In this document: positions 55,160 to 63,616 of the stretch, in pieces
How positions within the stretch are numbered: position 1 is the stretch's first letter
Layout: every line of letters begins with the position of its first letter
Assembly (NCBI GenBank): GCA_015233895.1
Contig: JADFXG010000003.1
Location: forward strand, 124,001-188,000
DNA: 64,000 bases
Source of the DNA: Nitrospirota bacterium
Lineage (GTDB): Bacteria > Nitrospirota > Thermodesulfovibrionia > Thermodesulfovibrionales > Magnetobacteriaceae
Direction: 5' to 3'
Position numbers and translations under genes: made by a program
Notes under the pieces: generated by a model
What the model saw: the letters and a program-made list of their open reading frames with translations, nothing else
Database searches by the model: none
What the model was told of the DNA's origin: nothing

Positions 55160-55968
55160 TTAAACTCGTGTATAGATTTTAAAAGTATGCTTACACCAAA
55201 AAATGTAAACAAGACAGCAACAAATCCTGCCACTGACATTATCGCAGAGCGTTTGCCGTGCCAACCGGCGGTAATCCTGAGGTGTATTATGAGGGCATAG
55301 AAAAACCATGTAATCAGCGACCATACCTCCTTAGGATCCCATCTCCAAAACGTTCCCCACACTCCTTCTGCCCACACAGCCCCGGAAATAATGGCAAGCG
55401 TAAGAAGTGGAAACCCAATGGTTATCAACCTGTAGTTGACCTCATCAAGCACACGGAGGCTTGGCAGGCGGTGGAAAAGCCCGCCCAATTTCTTGGCCTT
55501 AACAAAATGCTCCTGAATCAGATACATAACCCCTATGCCGCAGGCTACCGCAAAGGCGGCATCTCCGGTAAAAGCTAAAAGCGTGTGAATCCACAGCCAG
55601 TAATTTTGAAGCACCGGGCTCAGTGGATTTATCTCTCGTGGGAGTATCGAGGACGATAGCATTAAAATAAATGCCATAGGCATGATAAATGCCCCAAGCA
55701 AACCTACCCTGTATTTAATCTCTATAATGAAGAAAACAATGACCACACTCCAGGCAAACAACGAGGCCGCCTCGTGAAGATTAGCCACCGGCATGTGGCC
55801 GCCCTGTATAAACCGCATAAGTATGGACAGCGTGTGCAAGGTAAAACCTGAAATAGCAAAAACTGTCATCCCACCTGACGTTGCCTTTGAGCCTTTTACC
55901 AGCTCAAGCACGCCCAGTATTGTTGATATGAAATAACAGGTCAGAGCTAATTCAAATGCTATAACCAC
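55156..55968 (-). CDS. Cytochrome c biogenesis CcsA/HemX-type membrane protein
   Basis: The 270-residue protein has about eight hydrophobic segments and the tryptophan-rich heme-handling signature WGTFWRWDPKEVWSLITW, flanked by conserved histidines (for example HLHEAASLFAW-like and WIHTLLAF). CcsA brings heme across the membrane for attachment to apocytochromes c in system II maturation; HemX relatives affect HemA levels. It lies between the MobB-like gene (directly adjacent) and hemA (4-bp overlap). I cannot distinguish CcsA from HemX firmly. Confidence 0.9.
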   Translation of the reverse strand: MVIAFELALTCYFISTILGVLELVKGSKATSGGMTVFAISGFTLHTLSILMRFIQGGHMPVANLHEAASLFAWSVVIVFFIIEIKYRVGLLGAFIMPMAFILMLSSSILPREINPLSPVLQNYWLWIHTLLAFTGDAAFAVACGIGVMYLIQEHFVKAKKLGGLFHRLPSLRVLDEVNYRLITIGFPLLTLAIISGAVWAEGVWGTFWRWDPKEVWSLITWFFYALIIHLRITAGWHGKRSAIMSVAGFVAVLFTFFGVSILLKSIHEFK

Positions 55969-56694
55969 TTAAAAACATCCTAAATCACAGCTTTTTATTT
56001 TAACATGAAGCCTGTTAGCCTCTGCCCCTAACTCCTTATACGGTATCTCCAACTCCTCTGCTAAGGCTCTTGCCAAAGCGCAGGAGACCCTGCCATCAGT
56101 TACTCTCTCAAACAGTCTCTTTTGTATCTCTTTAGTTTTCAGCATTTCTATAATCATCCCTGTACATGTTTTAAAATCCAGCTCCCCGTTATTATATACT
56201 GAAGCAGTACAAGTTTTCATCCCCTCCGGCCATTGTTTTATTTTATGGTATGCCTCTGGTGTCTGGAAAACAACGGCAATATCAGATTTTTCAAAAAACT
56301 TCTCTGCCGATTCTTTAAACCGTCCTGCATCAGTGCCTAAGACAAAGACGGTAAGATCTGGCCTTACAAAATCCATCGGACTGTTACCTTCAATGATAAT
56401 CCCCAAAACCCTCGGTAAGTCAAACATTGCAAACCTCAAAGCCTCGTCAAGGGCACTGTACGGGGACTGTACCCACTTTACGGCCACTGCCCCTGCTTGT
56501 AAAAGCCGCGTGGAATCTTTACCCTCCTGATTGGCCGTGTCAGCGGCATCAGTAACAGATGTATAAAAGGATGTCTTTGTATACTTTATCGCCGCCCATT
56601 TGCCTTTCACATTTTTTAACAACTCTGTGGCAAGCGAGGTTTTTCCGGAGCCGCTGTATGCCCCTCCTATACACACTATTAACGGATTAGCCAT
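55969..56694 (-). CDS. MobB-like P-loop NTPase with C-terminal Cys domain
   Basis: The 241-residue protein has a P-loop GGAYSGSGKTSLATELL and a MobB-like core (WAAIKYTKTSFY, DSTRLLQAGAVAVKWVQ, GIIIEGNSPMDFVRPDLTVF). MobB binds GTP in molybdenum cofactor dinucleotide formation. The C-terminal tail, VSCALARALAEELEIPYKEL and IKSCDLGCF, has cysteines and is not part of ordinary MobB; it may bind metal or a cofactor. It abuts the ccsA-type gene. A role in metal or cofactor handling is likely. Confidence 0.72.
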   Translation of the reverse strand: MANPLIVCIGGAYSGSGKTSLATELLKNVKGKWAAIKYTKTSFYTSVTDAADTANQEGKDSTRLLQAGAVAVKWVQSPYSALDEALRFAMFDLPRVLGIIIEGNSPMDFVRPDLTVFVLGTDAGRFKESAEKFFEKSDIAVVFQTPEAYHKIKQWPEGMKTCTASVYNNGELDFKTCTGMIIEMLKTKEIQKRLFERVTDGRVSCALARALAEELEIPYKELGAEANRLHVKIKSCDLGCF

Positions 56695-56880
56695 TCTTAT
56701 TTTAAATCACTACCAGTAACCTATTAAGGTAACAGATGTGTAGCAAATAAGTAAACCCCCCGAATTCATAACCTATAGTTTACCACTGTTATAACTCTTC
56801 ACTCTCTCCTGTTGTTTTTTAACGCTCTCTGCTTAGTGTGAATATTTTATTAATAATTTCATTCGGGTATGAGTTTTGCA

Positions 56881-56910
56881 TTGAAATGAAGTCTGTTTTC
56901 ATGATACAAT
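56881..56910 (+). promoter_or_regulatory. Promoter of lptC operon
   Basis: TTGAAA and TACAAT are 18 bp apart. The -10 ends six bases before the GTG start of lptC, so the transcript should begin at the start codon; no Shine-Dalgarno is seen. Confidence 0.55.
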
Positions 56911-56916
56911 CTAAGT

Positions 56917-57426
56917 GTGAAAAACACTATACCTATAATAGTGGTTGTAGCAGCAACGGTTATTTATATAATGCTTGCAATGCCAGAGAATGATTTAACA
57001 AAAAATGTTAAAATTCAACCAGGTGAATCTGTTATGGAAAAGGTCAATATCTACAGAAGCACAGACACAAAGATTATTTGGAGTGCACAAGTGAACAGGC
57101 TGATATTAGAGGATAATAGTAAGAAGGCTAAGATTGACGGTATTGAGGCTGATTTTCCTAAAAGCGGAATAACCATTAAAGCCAAAAGCGGTCTCTATAA
57201 CCTCTCTAACAATACCATTACGGTTGACAGCAATGTGCTGGCTTACAATAAAGATGCTCAGATAACGTCAAAAGATATATACGTTGATTTCAAAACTCAG
57301 GCGGTTAGTTCTAAAAGCGGTGTAACAATCACAGGGAAAAATTACACTGTGACTGCTGATTCTTTTAACTCATTAAATGGTGACAATGTAACCTTAAACG
57401 GCAATGTAAAGGTGGTTTATAACTGA
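56917..57426 (+). CDS. lptC: LPS export protein LptC
   Basis: Single-pass inner-membrane protein of the Lpt bridge that passes LPS to LptA. The 169 residues begin with a signal anchor (VKNTIPIIVVVAATVIYIML) followed by a beta-rich domain with the usual pattern GIEADFPKSGITIKAKSGLY and ITSKDIYVDFKTQAV. The start is a GTG. Its stop overlaps the ATG at 57426. It is the first gene of lptC-lptA-lptB-rpoN-hpf-rapZ. Confidence 0.88.
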   Translation: MKNTIPIIVVVAATVIYIMLAMPENDLTKNVKIQPGESVMEKVNIYRSTDTKIIWSAQVNRLILEDNSKKAKIDGIEADFPKSGITIKAKSGLYNLSNNTITVDSNVLAYNKDAQITSKDIYVDFKTQAVSSKSGVTITGKNYTVTADSFNSLNGDNVTLNGNVKVVYN

Positions 57427-57470
57427 TGGTAAACCACACGGTGGCAAATAAAGCTGAGACAGGAGTAAAG

Positions 57471-57980
57471 ATGAAGATATTTATATCGGCAGCGATTTTA
57501 CTTGTCGTGACGGCTCTGCCAGGCTTAAGCACCACAGCACTTTACGCACAACCACCCTCCGATAATGAATCTACTTCTATGAAGTTATTTAAAGGAGATA
57601 AGAACGTACCTCTGATAATTACAAGTAATCAACTAAGCACTGACAATAAAAACAAAACTGCAACTTTCACAGGCTCTGTTAAAGCTGTAAAGGGTGAGAC
57701 CACATTCTACGCTGATAAAATGGTCGTGTATTATACTGATGACCAGTCTAAGATAAAACAAATAGATGCAACCGGCAACACTAAACTTATTCGGGGAGAG
57801 AAGATAGTCACGGCCGCTAAGACAGTTTATTTTGCAGGCGCTGACGAACACGTTGTCTTTACCGGTAACCCTGTGGCAACAGAGGGCAAAAACACAATAA
57901 CCGGCACTAAGATGACTTACTACATGAGCGATGACCGCTCTGTTGTGGAAAACAGCCGCGCACATCTTGAGGATAAGTGA
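57471..57980 (+). CDS. lptA: LPS transport periplasmic protein LptA
   Basis: LptA forms the periplasmic beta-jelly-roll bridge for LPS. The start at 57471 gives a normal signal peptide (MKIFISAAILLVVTALPGLS) and has GGAG six bases upstream; an ATG overlapping the lptC stop at 57426 would add 15 residues in front of the signal. The mature part has NQLSTDNKNKTATFTGSVKA, FYADKMVVYYTDD and AHLEDK at the end, as in the OstA-like family. It overlaps lptB by 4 bp. Confidence 0.9.
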   Translation: MKIFISAAILLVVTALPGLSTTALYAQPPSDNESTSMKLFKGDKNVPLIITSNQLSTDNKNKTATFTGSVKAVKGETTFYADKMVVYYTDDQSKIKQIDATGNTKLIRGEKIVTAAKTVYFAGADEHVVFTGNPVATEGKNTITGTKMTYYMSDDRSVVENSRAHLEDK

Positions 57981-58699
57981 ACACGATAGAAGCAACAGGG
58001 CTGAAAAAGAGTTACTCAAAAAAAACAGTAGTTTGGAATCTGAGTTTAACTCTTAATACGGGTGAAATTGTGGGGCTTTTGGGCCCTAACGGCGCAGGGA
58101 AAACAACAACATTTTATATGCTGACAGGAATTATCAAACACGATGCCGGCTCCATTGCCTTAAACAAAAAAGACATTGGCTCGCTCCCCATGTATGTACG
58201 GGCAAGGCACGGAATATCATACCTGCCGCAGGAGACCTCGATTTTCAGAAAACTCACGGTTGCTGAAAACATCCAGGCAGTGCTTGAAATTAAAGGAATG
58301 AACAGGCAGCAGATTACCGATAAGGTGCAACAGGTTCTTGAGGAGTTTTCCATATCGCACATTGCCGGAAATATAGCTTATACGCTTTCCGGAGGCGAAA
58401 GAAGGCGCACAGAAATAGCACGCGCTATCGCCACAGACCCCGTGTTCATTCTCTTTGATGAACCATTTACCGGCATAGACCCGATAGCTATAATAGAGCT
58501 TAAAAAAATGCTGACCTACTTAAAAAACCGCGGGCTTGGGATTCTCATTACAGACCACAACGTTCGCGATACACTTTCCATAACCGATCGCGCCTACATA
58601 ATAAATCACGGCGAGGTGCTGGATGAGGGTACACCGGAAAAACTTATCAGTAACAGAAATGTCAAACAAGCATACCTTGGCGAGGATTTCACTCTGTAA
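57977..58699 (+). CDS. lptB: LPS export ABC transporter ATP-binding protein LptB
   Basis: ATPase of the LptB2FG extractor. It shows Walker A GPNGAGKTTTFYML, the Q-loop in LPQETSIFRKL, the signature LSGGERRRTEIARAI, Walker B VFILFDEPF and the H-loop ITDHNVRDTL. GTG start at 57977, overlapping lptA by 4 bp. The 240-residue size is typical. The transmembrane partners lptF and lptG are not in this window. Confidence 0.96.
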   Translation: MNTIEATGLKKSYSKKTVVWNLSLTLNTGEIVGLLGPNGAGKTTTFYMLTGIIKHDAGSIALNKKDIGSLPMYVRARHGISYLPQETSIFRKLTVAENIQAVLEIKGMNRQQITDKVQQVLEEFSISHIAGNIAYTLSGGERRRTEIARAIATDPVFILFDEPFTGIDPIAIIELKKMLTYLKNRGLGILITDHNVRDTLSITDRAYIINHGEVLDEGTPEKLISNRNVKQAYLGEDFTL

Positions 58700-60153
58700 T
58701 GGCACTTGAGACACGGTTAGAAGCAAGACTATCACAAAAGTTGGTACTGACGCCACAGTTGCAGATGGCGATAAGGCTTCTGCAGTTGCCCCAGCTTGAG
58801 CTTACGCAGGCGATAAATCAGGAAATTATAGAAAATCCGTTTCTTGAAGAGCATACGGATGATTTGTATCAGGGGGAATCAGAGGGCGGACCTAGTAACG
58901 AGCCGGAGTCACACTCTGATAGCGAAAATGAGGGGGCATATTCAGAGGTTACCATGGAGGGACTTACGTCTTTTTCCGTGGATGAGTACTTTGAAGAGCG
59001 CGGGGCAGACGGACGCGATCTTGGATATTTCACTTCCGGAGAGGACGAAAAACCCGGCTTTGAAACTTTTCTCACCGAGTCCTTAGATTTAACAGACCAT
59101 CTGAAACTTCAATTGGATATGTCAGAGGCACACGGCAGGCTGAAAGAGGCTGCCGAGATGATTATCGGCAATATTGATGAAAACGGCTATTTATGTGCAA
59201 CCGTTGAAGAGCTTGCAAAGGTGCTTGGCGAGGAACTACCGGTTGTGGAAAAGGCGCTGAGGCTGGTGCAGAGATTTGATCCGCCGGGAGTAGGTGCGCG
59301 TAACATAAAAGAGTGTCTGATAATACAGATAAAACTTCTGGGACTTGAGAATACGTTAGTAGAGAAAATTGTAGGAAACAATCTGGAGGACCTTGAAAAG
59401 AAGAAATACCAGGCTATCGCCAGAAGTTACCGTGTAACCCTTGAGGAGGTAATGGTAGCTGTTAAGATAATCGAGGGACTTGAGCCAAAGCCAGCCAGAA
59501 ATTTTTCCAACGTCAGTATCTCTTTCATCACACCGGATGTATATGTGGAACGTGTGGATGACCTCTATAAGATAATCCTAAACGATGAACACACACCACG
59601 CGTGCGGATAAGCAGCAGATACCGGGAGCTTTTAAAAAGTAAAAACATTCTGGATAAAACAGAAAAGCAATTCCTCTTAGAAAAGTATCGTTCTGCCACA
59701 TGGCTGATAAAGAGCCTTGATGAGCGTAACCGCACAATATACCGTGTGACGGAGAGCATTCTGAGGCGTCAGCGGGAGTTTTTCGAAAACGGCATACAAT
59801 ATCTCAAACCACTTAACCTTAAAACAATAGCCGAGGACGTAAGCGTCCACGAAAGCAACATAAGCCGCGTCACTTCAAACAAGTACCTTGCGTGCAGCCA
59901 CGGGGTGTATCCGTTCAGGTTTTTTTTCAGCAACTCTCTTGGCTCAGATGACGGCGATATATCCTCAACAACAGTTAAGGAACTGATAAAAAAAATCATA
60001 AGCGAGGAGGATAAAACTAACCCGTTAACAGATCAGAAATTAATGGACATTCTAAGCGGTAAAGGGATAAAAATAGCAAGGCGCACACTTGCCAAATACA
60101 GAGAGGAGCTAAACATTGCTCCGCACACAAAGAGGAAAAAAATAGCCAATTAG
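58699..60153 (+). CDS. rpoN: RNA polymerase sigma-54 factor
   Basis: The alternative sigma factor that needs AAA+ activators. The N-terminal activator-interacting region is ALETRLEARLSQKLVLTPQL. The core-binding domain follows, with GVGARNIKECLIIQIKLLGL. The C-terminal HTH and the RpoN box (ARRTLAKYREELNI) recognise the -24 element. 484 residues, intact. It overlaps lptB by 1 bp, the common arrangement lptB-rpoN-hpf-rapZ. Two activator-family genes are about 46-49 kb away in this window. Confidence 0.97.
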   Translation: MALETRLEARLSQKLVLTPQLQMAIRLLQLPQLELTQAINQEIIENPFLEEHTDDLYQGESEGGPSNEPESHSDSENEGAYSEVTMEGLTSFSVDEYFEERGADGRDLGYFTSGEDEKPGFETFLTESLDLTDHLKLQLDMSEAHGRLKEAAEMIIGNIDENGYLCATVEELAKVLGEELPVVEKALRLVQRFDPPGVGARNIKECLIIQIKLLGLENTLVEKIVGNNLEDLEKKKYQAIARSYRVTLEEVMVAVKIIEGLEPKPARNFSNVSISFITPDVYVERVDDLYKIILNDEHTPRVRISSRYRELLKSKNILDKTEKQFLLEKYRSATWLIKSLDERNRTIYRVTESILRRQREFFENGIQYLKPLNLKTIAEDVSVHESNISRVTSNKYLACSHGVYPFRFFFSNSLGSDDGDISSTTVKELIKKIISEEDKTNPLTDQKLMDILSGKGIKIARRTLAKYREELNIAPHTKRKKIAN

Positions 60154-60191
60154 ATATAATAGGCATACATAATAAAAACACTGGAGGCACT

Positions 60192-60728
60192 ATGAACGTA
60201 AATATTACCGGACGTAATTTCGACATAACGGAGTCAATAAAGGACTATGCGGAGGGCAAACTCAAGAAGTTTGCCAAGATGCTCGTTCATGAGTGTGACG
60301 CTATGGTAGTCTTAACGGTAGAAAAGTACAGACACAAGGCAGAGGTACTGATAAAGTCTAACGGGGTGCTGATTCAAGCCGAATCAATAACAGCGGAGAT
60401 GTACTCGTCAATAGATGAGGTGCTGGAGAAACTGGAGCGTCAGATAAAAAAGTACAAGGACAAATTAACGTCAAAGAGAAAAACACTGGCTAAAGGCTCA
60501 GCCTCACACACCGAGCAAACAGAAAATGTCCTGGCAGAATCCAACCCGATACGAATAATCAAACGCAAGAGATTTGACATGAAACCGATGCCACCCGATG
60601 AAGCTGCCATGAATCTTGAGCTTCTGGATAAAGACTTTTACGTTTTTTCAAATGAAATCACAGGCGATGTAAACGTGATTTACAGAAGAAAGGACGGGGA
60701 TTTTGGACTTATAGAGCCGACGCGATGA
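60192..60728 (+). CDS. hpf: Ribosome hibernation-promoting factor, long form
   Basis: The N-terminal S30AE domain (about residues 1-100: MNVNITGRNFDITESIKDYA) binds the 30S decoding site in stationary phase. A linker leads to the C-terminal dimerisation domain (IRIIKRKRFDMKPMPPDEAA, NVIYRRKDGDFGLIEP), which makes 100S ribosomes. 178 residues is the long form. GGAGG precedes the ATG. It overlaps rapZ by 4 bp. Confidence 0.95.
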   Translation: MNVNITGRNFDITESIKDYAEGKLKKFAKMLVHECDAMVVLTVEKYRHKAEVLIKSNGVLIQAESITAEMYSSIDEVLEKLERQIKKYKDKLTSKRKTLAKGSASHTEQTENVLAESNPIRIIKRKRFDMKPMPPDEAAMNLELLDKDFYVFSNEITGDVNVIYRRKDGDFGLIEPTR

Positions 60729-61582
60729 GTTCTAAGACTTTCATCCTGATAGTGACAGGTATGTCAGGGGCAGGAAAGACAGTGACTTTGCGGGCACTTG
60801 AGGACAGCAGTTACTTTTGTGTGGATAATCTACCGCCATCGCTGATTGATGATTTTGTAAAGATAACAGCAAAGAGCGCCGAGGTAGGCAGCATAGCCAT
60901 AGGGATGGACGTCAGGGAAAAAAGTTTTCTTGCCGATTTAGAGTCAACCCTTGAGCATTTAAGAACAGCTTATACGCTTCAGATACTTTTTTTAGAGGCA
61001 GAGACAGATGTATTAATACGGCGGTTTAAGGAAACAAGGCGGCCTCACCCTCTGCAGAAACTCTATGACGGCAGCATGGAAAAAGCTATGGAGAGTGAGG
61101 AGGAGCTGCTTAGACCGCTTAGAGATGAGGCCGAAACTATCATTGATACCTCATCATACACCCCGCATCAGTTGAGAACCCATATAACATCGCTTTTTGG
61201 AGGGGGTTCATCAGCGTCATTAAAAGTTACACTGATTTCATTTGGTTTTAAAGCCGGCACTCCGCATCATTTGGACATGTTGTTTGATGTGCGGTTTCTT
61301 GCCAATCCACATTTTGTCGAAGCCTTAAGGCCCCTTACCGGGCTTGATATCTCGGTAAGTAATTACGTCTTAGAAAATCCTCTTACAGTGGAATACCTTA
61401 AAAAGGTAGAGGATTTATTGGATTTTCTCATACCAAATTATATAAAAGAGGGCAAATCGTTTCTCACCATAGGAATAGGCTGCACGGGGGGACGCCACAG
61501 GGCTCCGGCTATAACCCAAAAAATTGCAGCTTTCATCTCCAAACATTCCCTTAACGTGGAAACCATCCACAGAGACATTTAA
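60725..61582 (+). CDS. rapZ: RNase adapter protein RapZ
   Basis: A P-loop protein, VTGMSGAGKTVTLRALEDS, with YFCVDNLPPSLIDD and the C-terminal GIGCTGGRHRAPAI motif. In E. coli RapZ steers RNase E to a small RNA controlling amino-sugar synthesis; in other bacteria the role is less clear. 285 residues, complete. It ends the operon; its last base is next to the end of the convergent TonB receptor gene. Confidence 0.95.
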   Translation: MSSKTFILIVTGMSGAGKTVTLRALEDSSYFCVDNLPPSLIDDFVKITAKSAEVGSIAIGMDVREKSFLADLESTLEHLRTAYTLQILFLEAETDVLIRRFKETRRPHPLQKLYDGSMEKAMESEEELLRPLRDEAETIIDTSSYTPHQLRTHITSLFGGGSSASLKVTLISFGFKAGTPHHLDMLFDVRFLANPHFVEALRPLTGLDISVSNYVLENPLTVEYLKKVEDLLDFLIPNYIKEGKSFLTIGIGCTGGRHRAPAITQKIAAFISKHSLNVETIHRDI

Positions 61583-63445
61583 TTAGAAGTTTACCTTTAC
61601 GCCGCCATAAATAATACGCCCGTTGTAGATGTGGTTTGCGTAAAAAATAAGAGAATCATTAAAAATATTGTTGCCCTTTACAAAGAGGCCAACATTCAGA
61701 TTATTATCCCTATATACTTCTTTGGAAAGATTAAGGTCAAAAATCATGGCGTTATTGCCCAAAAATGTGTAGTAGTTATCGTATTTAGAGGGGTCATAGT
61801 ACCATCTGATGTAGTGGCCTTTAAGTGAAGCGTTTAAAACCTTAGGATTGCGGTATTCAACACCTAAATCGTAGCTGTATTGAGGGGTGTCTTCAACCTT
61901 CTGTCCGGTATCGGCGTTTTTAGCATCGGTATAGGAACATCCCAAAGTTATGGTTGTATGATAAATCGGTGCGGTTTCAGTTTCCACCTCCACACCCTGA
62001 CGGATTTGCCTGATATCGTTTTGCATCTGAAAGGTGTTTGATGATATGGTTTTCATAGTGAAAGCATCCCAAACGTCATGCCTGAAAAGAGAGGTCTTAA
62101 ACCACAGGTATTTTAGTATGCCGCTTTCTATGCCAGCCTGGTAAGAGATAACCTTTTCTACTTTTAATTCAGGATTTGCAATATAATTGGTGTCCCCGGC
62201 CCTTATAGATACAGAGGAGTACTTAGCAGGGACAGCGTTAAATCCCCTGGTTACAAAAAACCGTAATAAGGTAGTTTTGCCTAAATCGTATGTAACTCCA
62301 AGGCCGGGACTTACAAATGCTCCGCCCTGTGTTAGCCAGTCGTATCTGATACCGGGAGTTATGGTAAACCTGCTAACAGGAATAGTATCGTTAACAAAAA
62401 CCGCCCACTTTGTAAAATAAGCCTTCCCGCTTTCTATTGTATCGGTCTTAAGAATTTGGTAATCATAATCGCCGCCTGTCACCACGGAATGCCCGGGCGG
62501 ACTCCACTTGACGTTTACACTGCCGCCATAATCAGTATCTTTTACAATCTCCTTTCCATTTACCATTTCTACCGTATGGTAAAAATCTGAGGTCCTGAGT
62601 GAAACATTAAAGTCTGTTGATTCACTTAATTTGGAATTTACGTTAAGCGTTGTGTACAAAGAATCGTTATAATCTGTCATTTGAGGATTAATCGGCTCAC
62701 CTGAGGTCTTATTGTATCCCAGAGTGAACCGCATAACTGTATTTTGAGACAAAGCAACTTTAAACTTACTGTAAAAGTTGTGTTGATCGTTTGAAAGCTC
62801 AGAATTATAACCATCAGAAAACTGCCTGCCGTAGAACACATAATACCCCAGTGGTCCAACCTTACCGTTTAAAACAACCCGTTCATCCTGGGTATTATAA
62901 GATCCATAAGCACCCTGAAGCTTCATACTGATTGGTTTTTCACTGTAATTATCCTTTGTTATGATGTTAATTATACCGCCAAGCGAGGAACCCCAGGTGG
63001 AGGAGGCCGGGCCTTTGATGATTTCTATTCTTTCTATGTTTTCCACAGGAATGGTTTGTAAAGTAATGGTACCTAAAGATATATCATTTAAAGTTACTCC
63101 GTCTATTATAACTCTTACATGGTTTGTTGTCTCAGTTCCCTGAATGTGGGATTCTACACCTGCTCCGCCAGGAATCATCCTTGTCTGAAAACCGATAACA
63201 TATTTTAAAACATCGGCAAGAGTGACAGCGCCAATTGCCTCTATGTCAGAAGCAGTAATCACAACTATGTTTTCAGCCACCTGGGATGTTGACTTAAGAT
63301 ACCTGGTCGGAGTTATAACCAAATCCTCTTTTTTGAAATACATGGAAAGCACCTTCTCATCGGTGTCATCAGTCCATGACAGCGCGATGCTGTTTGAGGA
63401 TAACAACAAAGCCAATATAAGGCTAATTTTAAATATAGTCTTCAC
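61583..63445 (-). CDS. TonB-dependent outer membrane receptor
   Basis: The 620-residue outer membrane receptor has a signal peptide (about residues 1-23), a plug domain (about 45-165) with VAENIVVITASDIEAIGA, HVRVIIDGVTLNDI and VENIERIEIIKGPASSTWG, and a 22-strand-type barrel ending in the aromatic terminus GRIIYGGVKVNF. It resembles BtuB/CirA-like receptors for iron complexes, B12 or other large nutrients; the ligand is not determinable. The GTG start at 63445 has almost no leader after its promoter. No TonB/ExbBD genes adjoin. Confidence 0.93.
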   Translation of the reverse strand: MKTIFKISLILALLLSSNSIALSWTDDTDEKVLSMYFKKEDLVITPTRYLKSTSQVAENIVVITASDIEAIGAVTLADVLKYVIGFQTRMIPGGAGVESHIQGTETTNHVRVIIDGVTLNDISLGTITLQTIPVENIERIEIIKGPASSTWGSSLGGIINIITKDNYSEKPISMKLQGAYGSYNTQDERVVLNGKVGPLGYYVFYGRQFSDGYNSELSNDQHNFYSKFKVALSQNTVMRFTLGYNKTSGEPINPQMTDYNDSLYTTLNVNSKLSESTDFNVSLRTSDFYHTVEMVNGKEIVKDTDYGGSVNVKWSPPGHSVVTGGDYDYQILKTDTIESGKAYFTKWAVFVNDTIPVSRFTITPGIRYDWLTQGGAFVSPGLGVTYDLGKTTLLRFFVTRGFNAVPAKYSSVSIRAGDTNYIANPELKVEKVISYQAGIESGILKYLWFKTSLFRHDVWDAFTMKTISSNTFQMQNDIRQIRQGVEVETETAPIYHTTITLGCSYTDAKNADTGQKVEDTPQYSYDLGVEYRNPKVLNASLKGHYIRWYYDPSKYDNYYTFLGNNAMIFDLNLSKEVYRDNNLNVGLFVKGNNIFNDSLIFYANHIYNGRIIYGGVKVNF

Positions 63446-63458
63446 TTTGAGTGAGCAT

Positions 63459-63487
63459 ATTGTAACTTAAAAATCTATTAAAATCAA
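63459..63487 (-). promoter_or_regulatory. Promoter of the TonB receptor gene
   Basis: On the minus strand TTGATT (63487-63482) and TACAAT (63464-63459) are 17 bp apart. The transcript would start near 63452, about 7 bases before the GTG, leaving no room for a full ribosome site. Confidence 0.55.
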
Positions 63488-63616
63488 CATATTTTATAAC
63501 GAATGTCACAAATATTAACAAAAAGTAATAATGTTATTTTAGGGCTATGTTTAGAAATGTAAAACACCTGTGCTGATAGTGTATAATTAAACGCAGCACG
63601 ATTGTGGGAGAGAATT

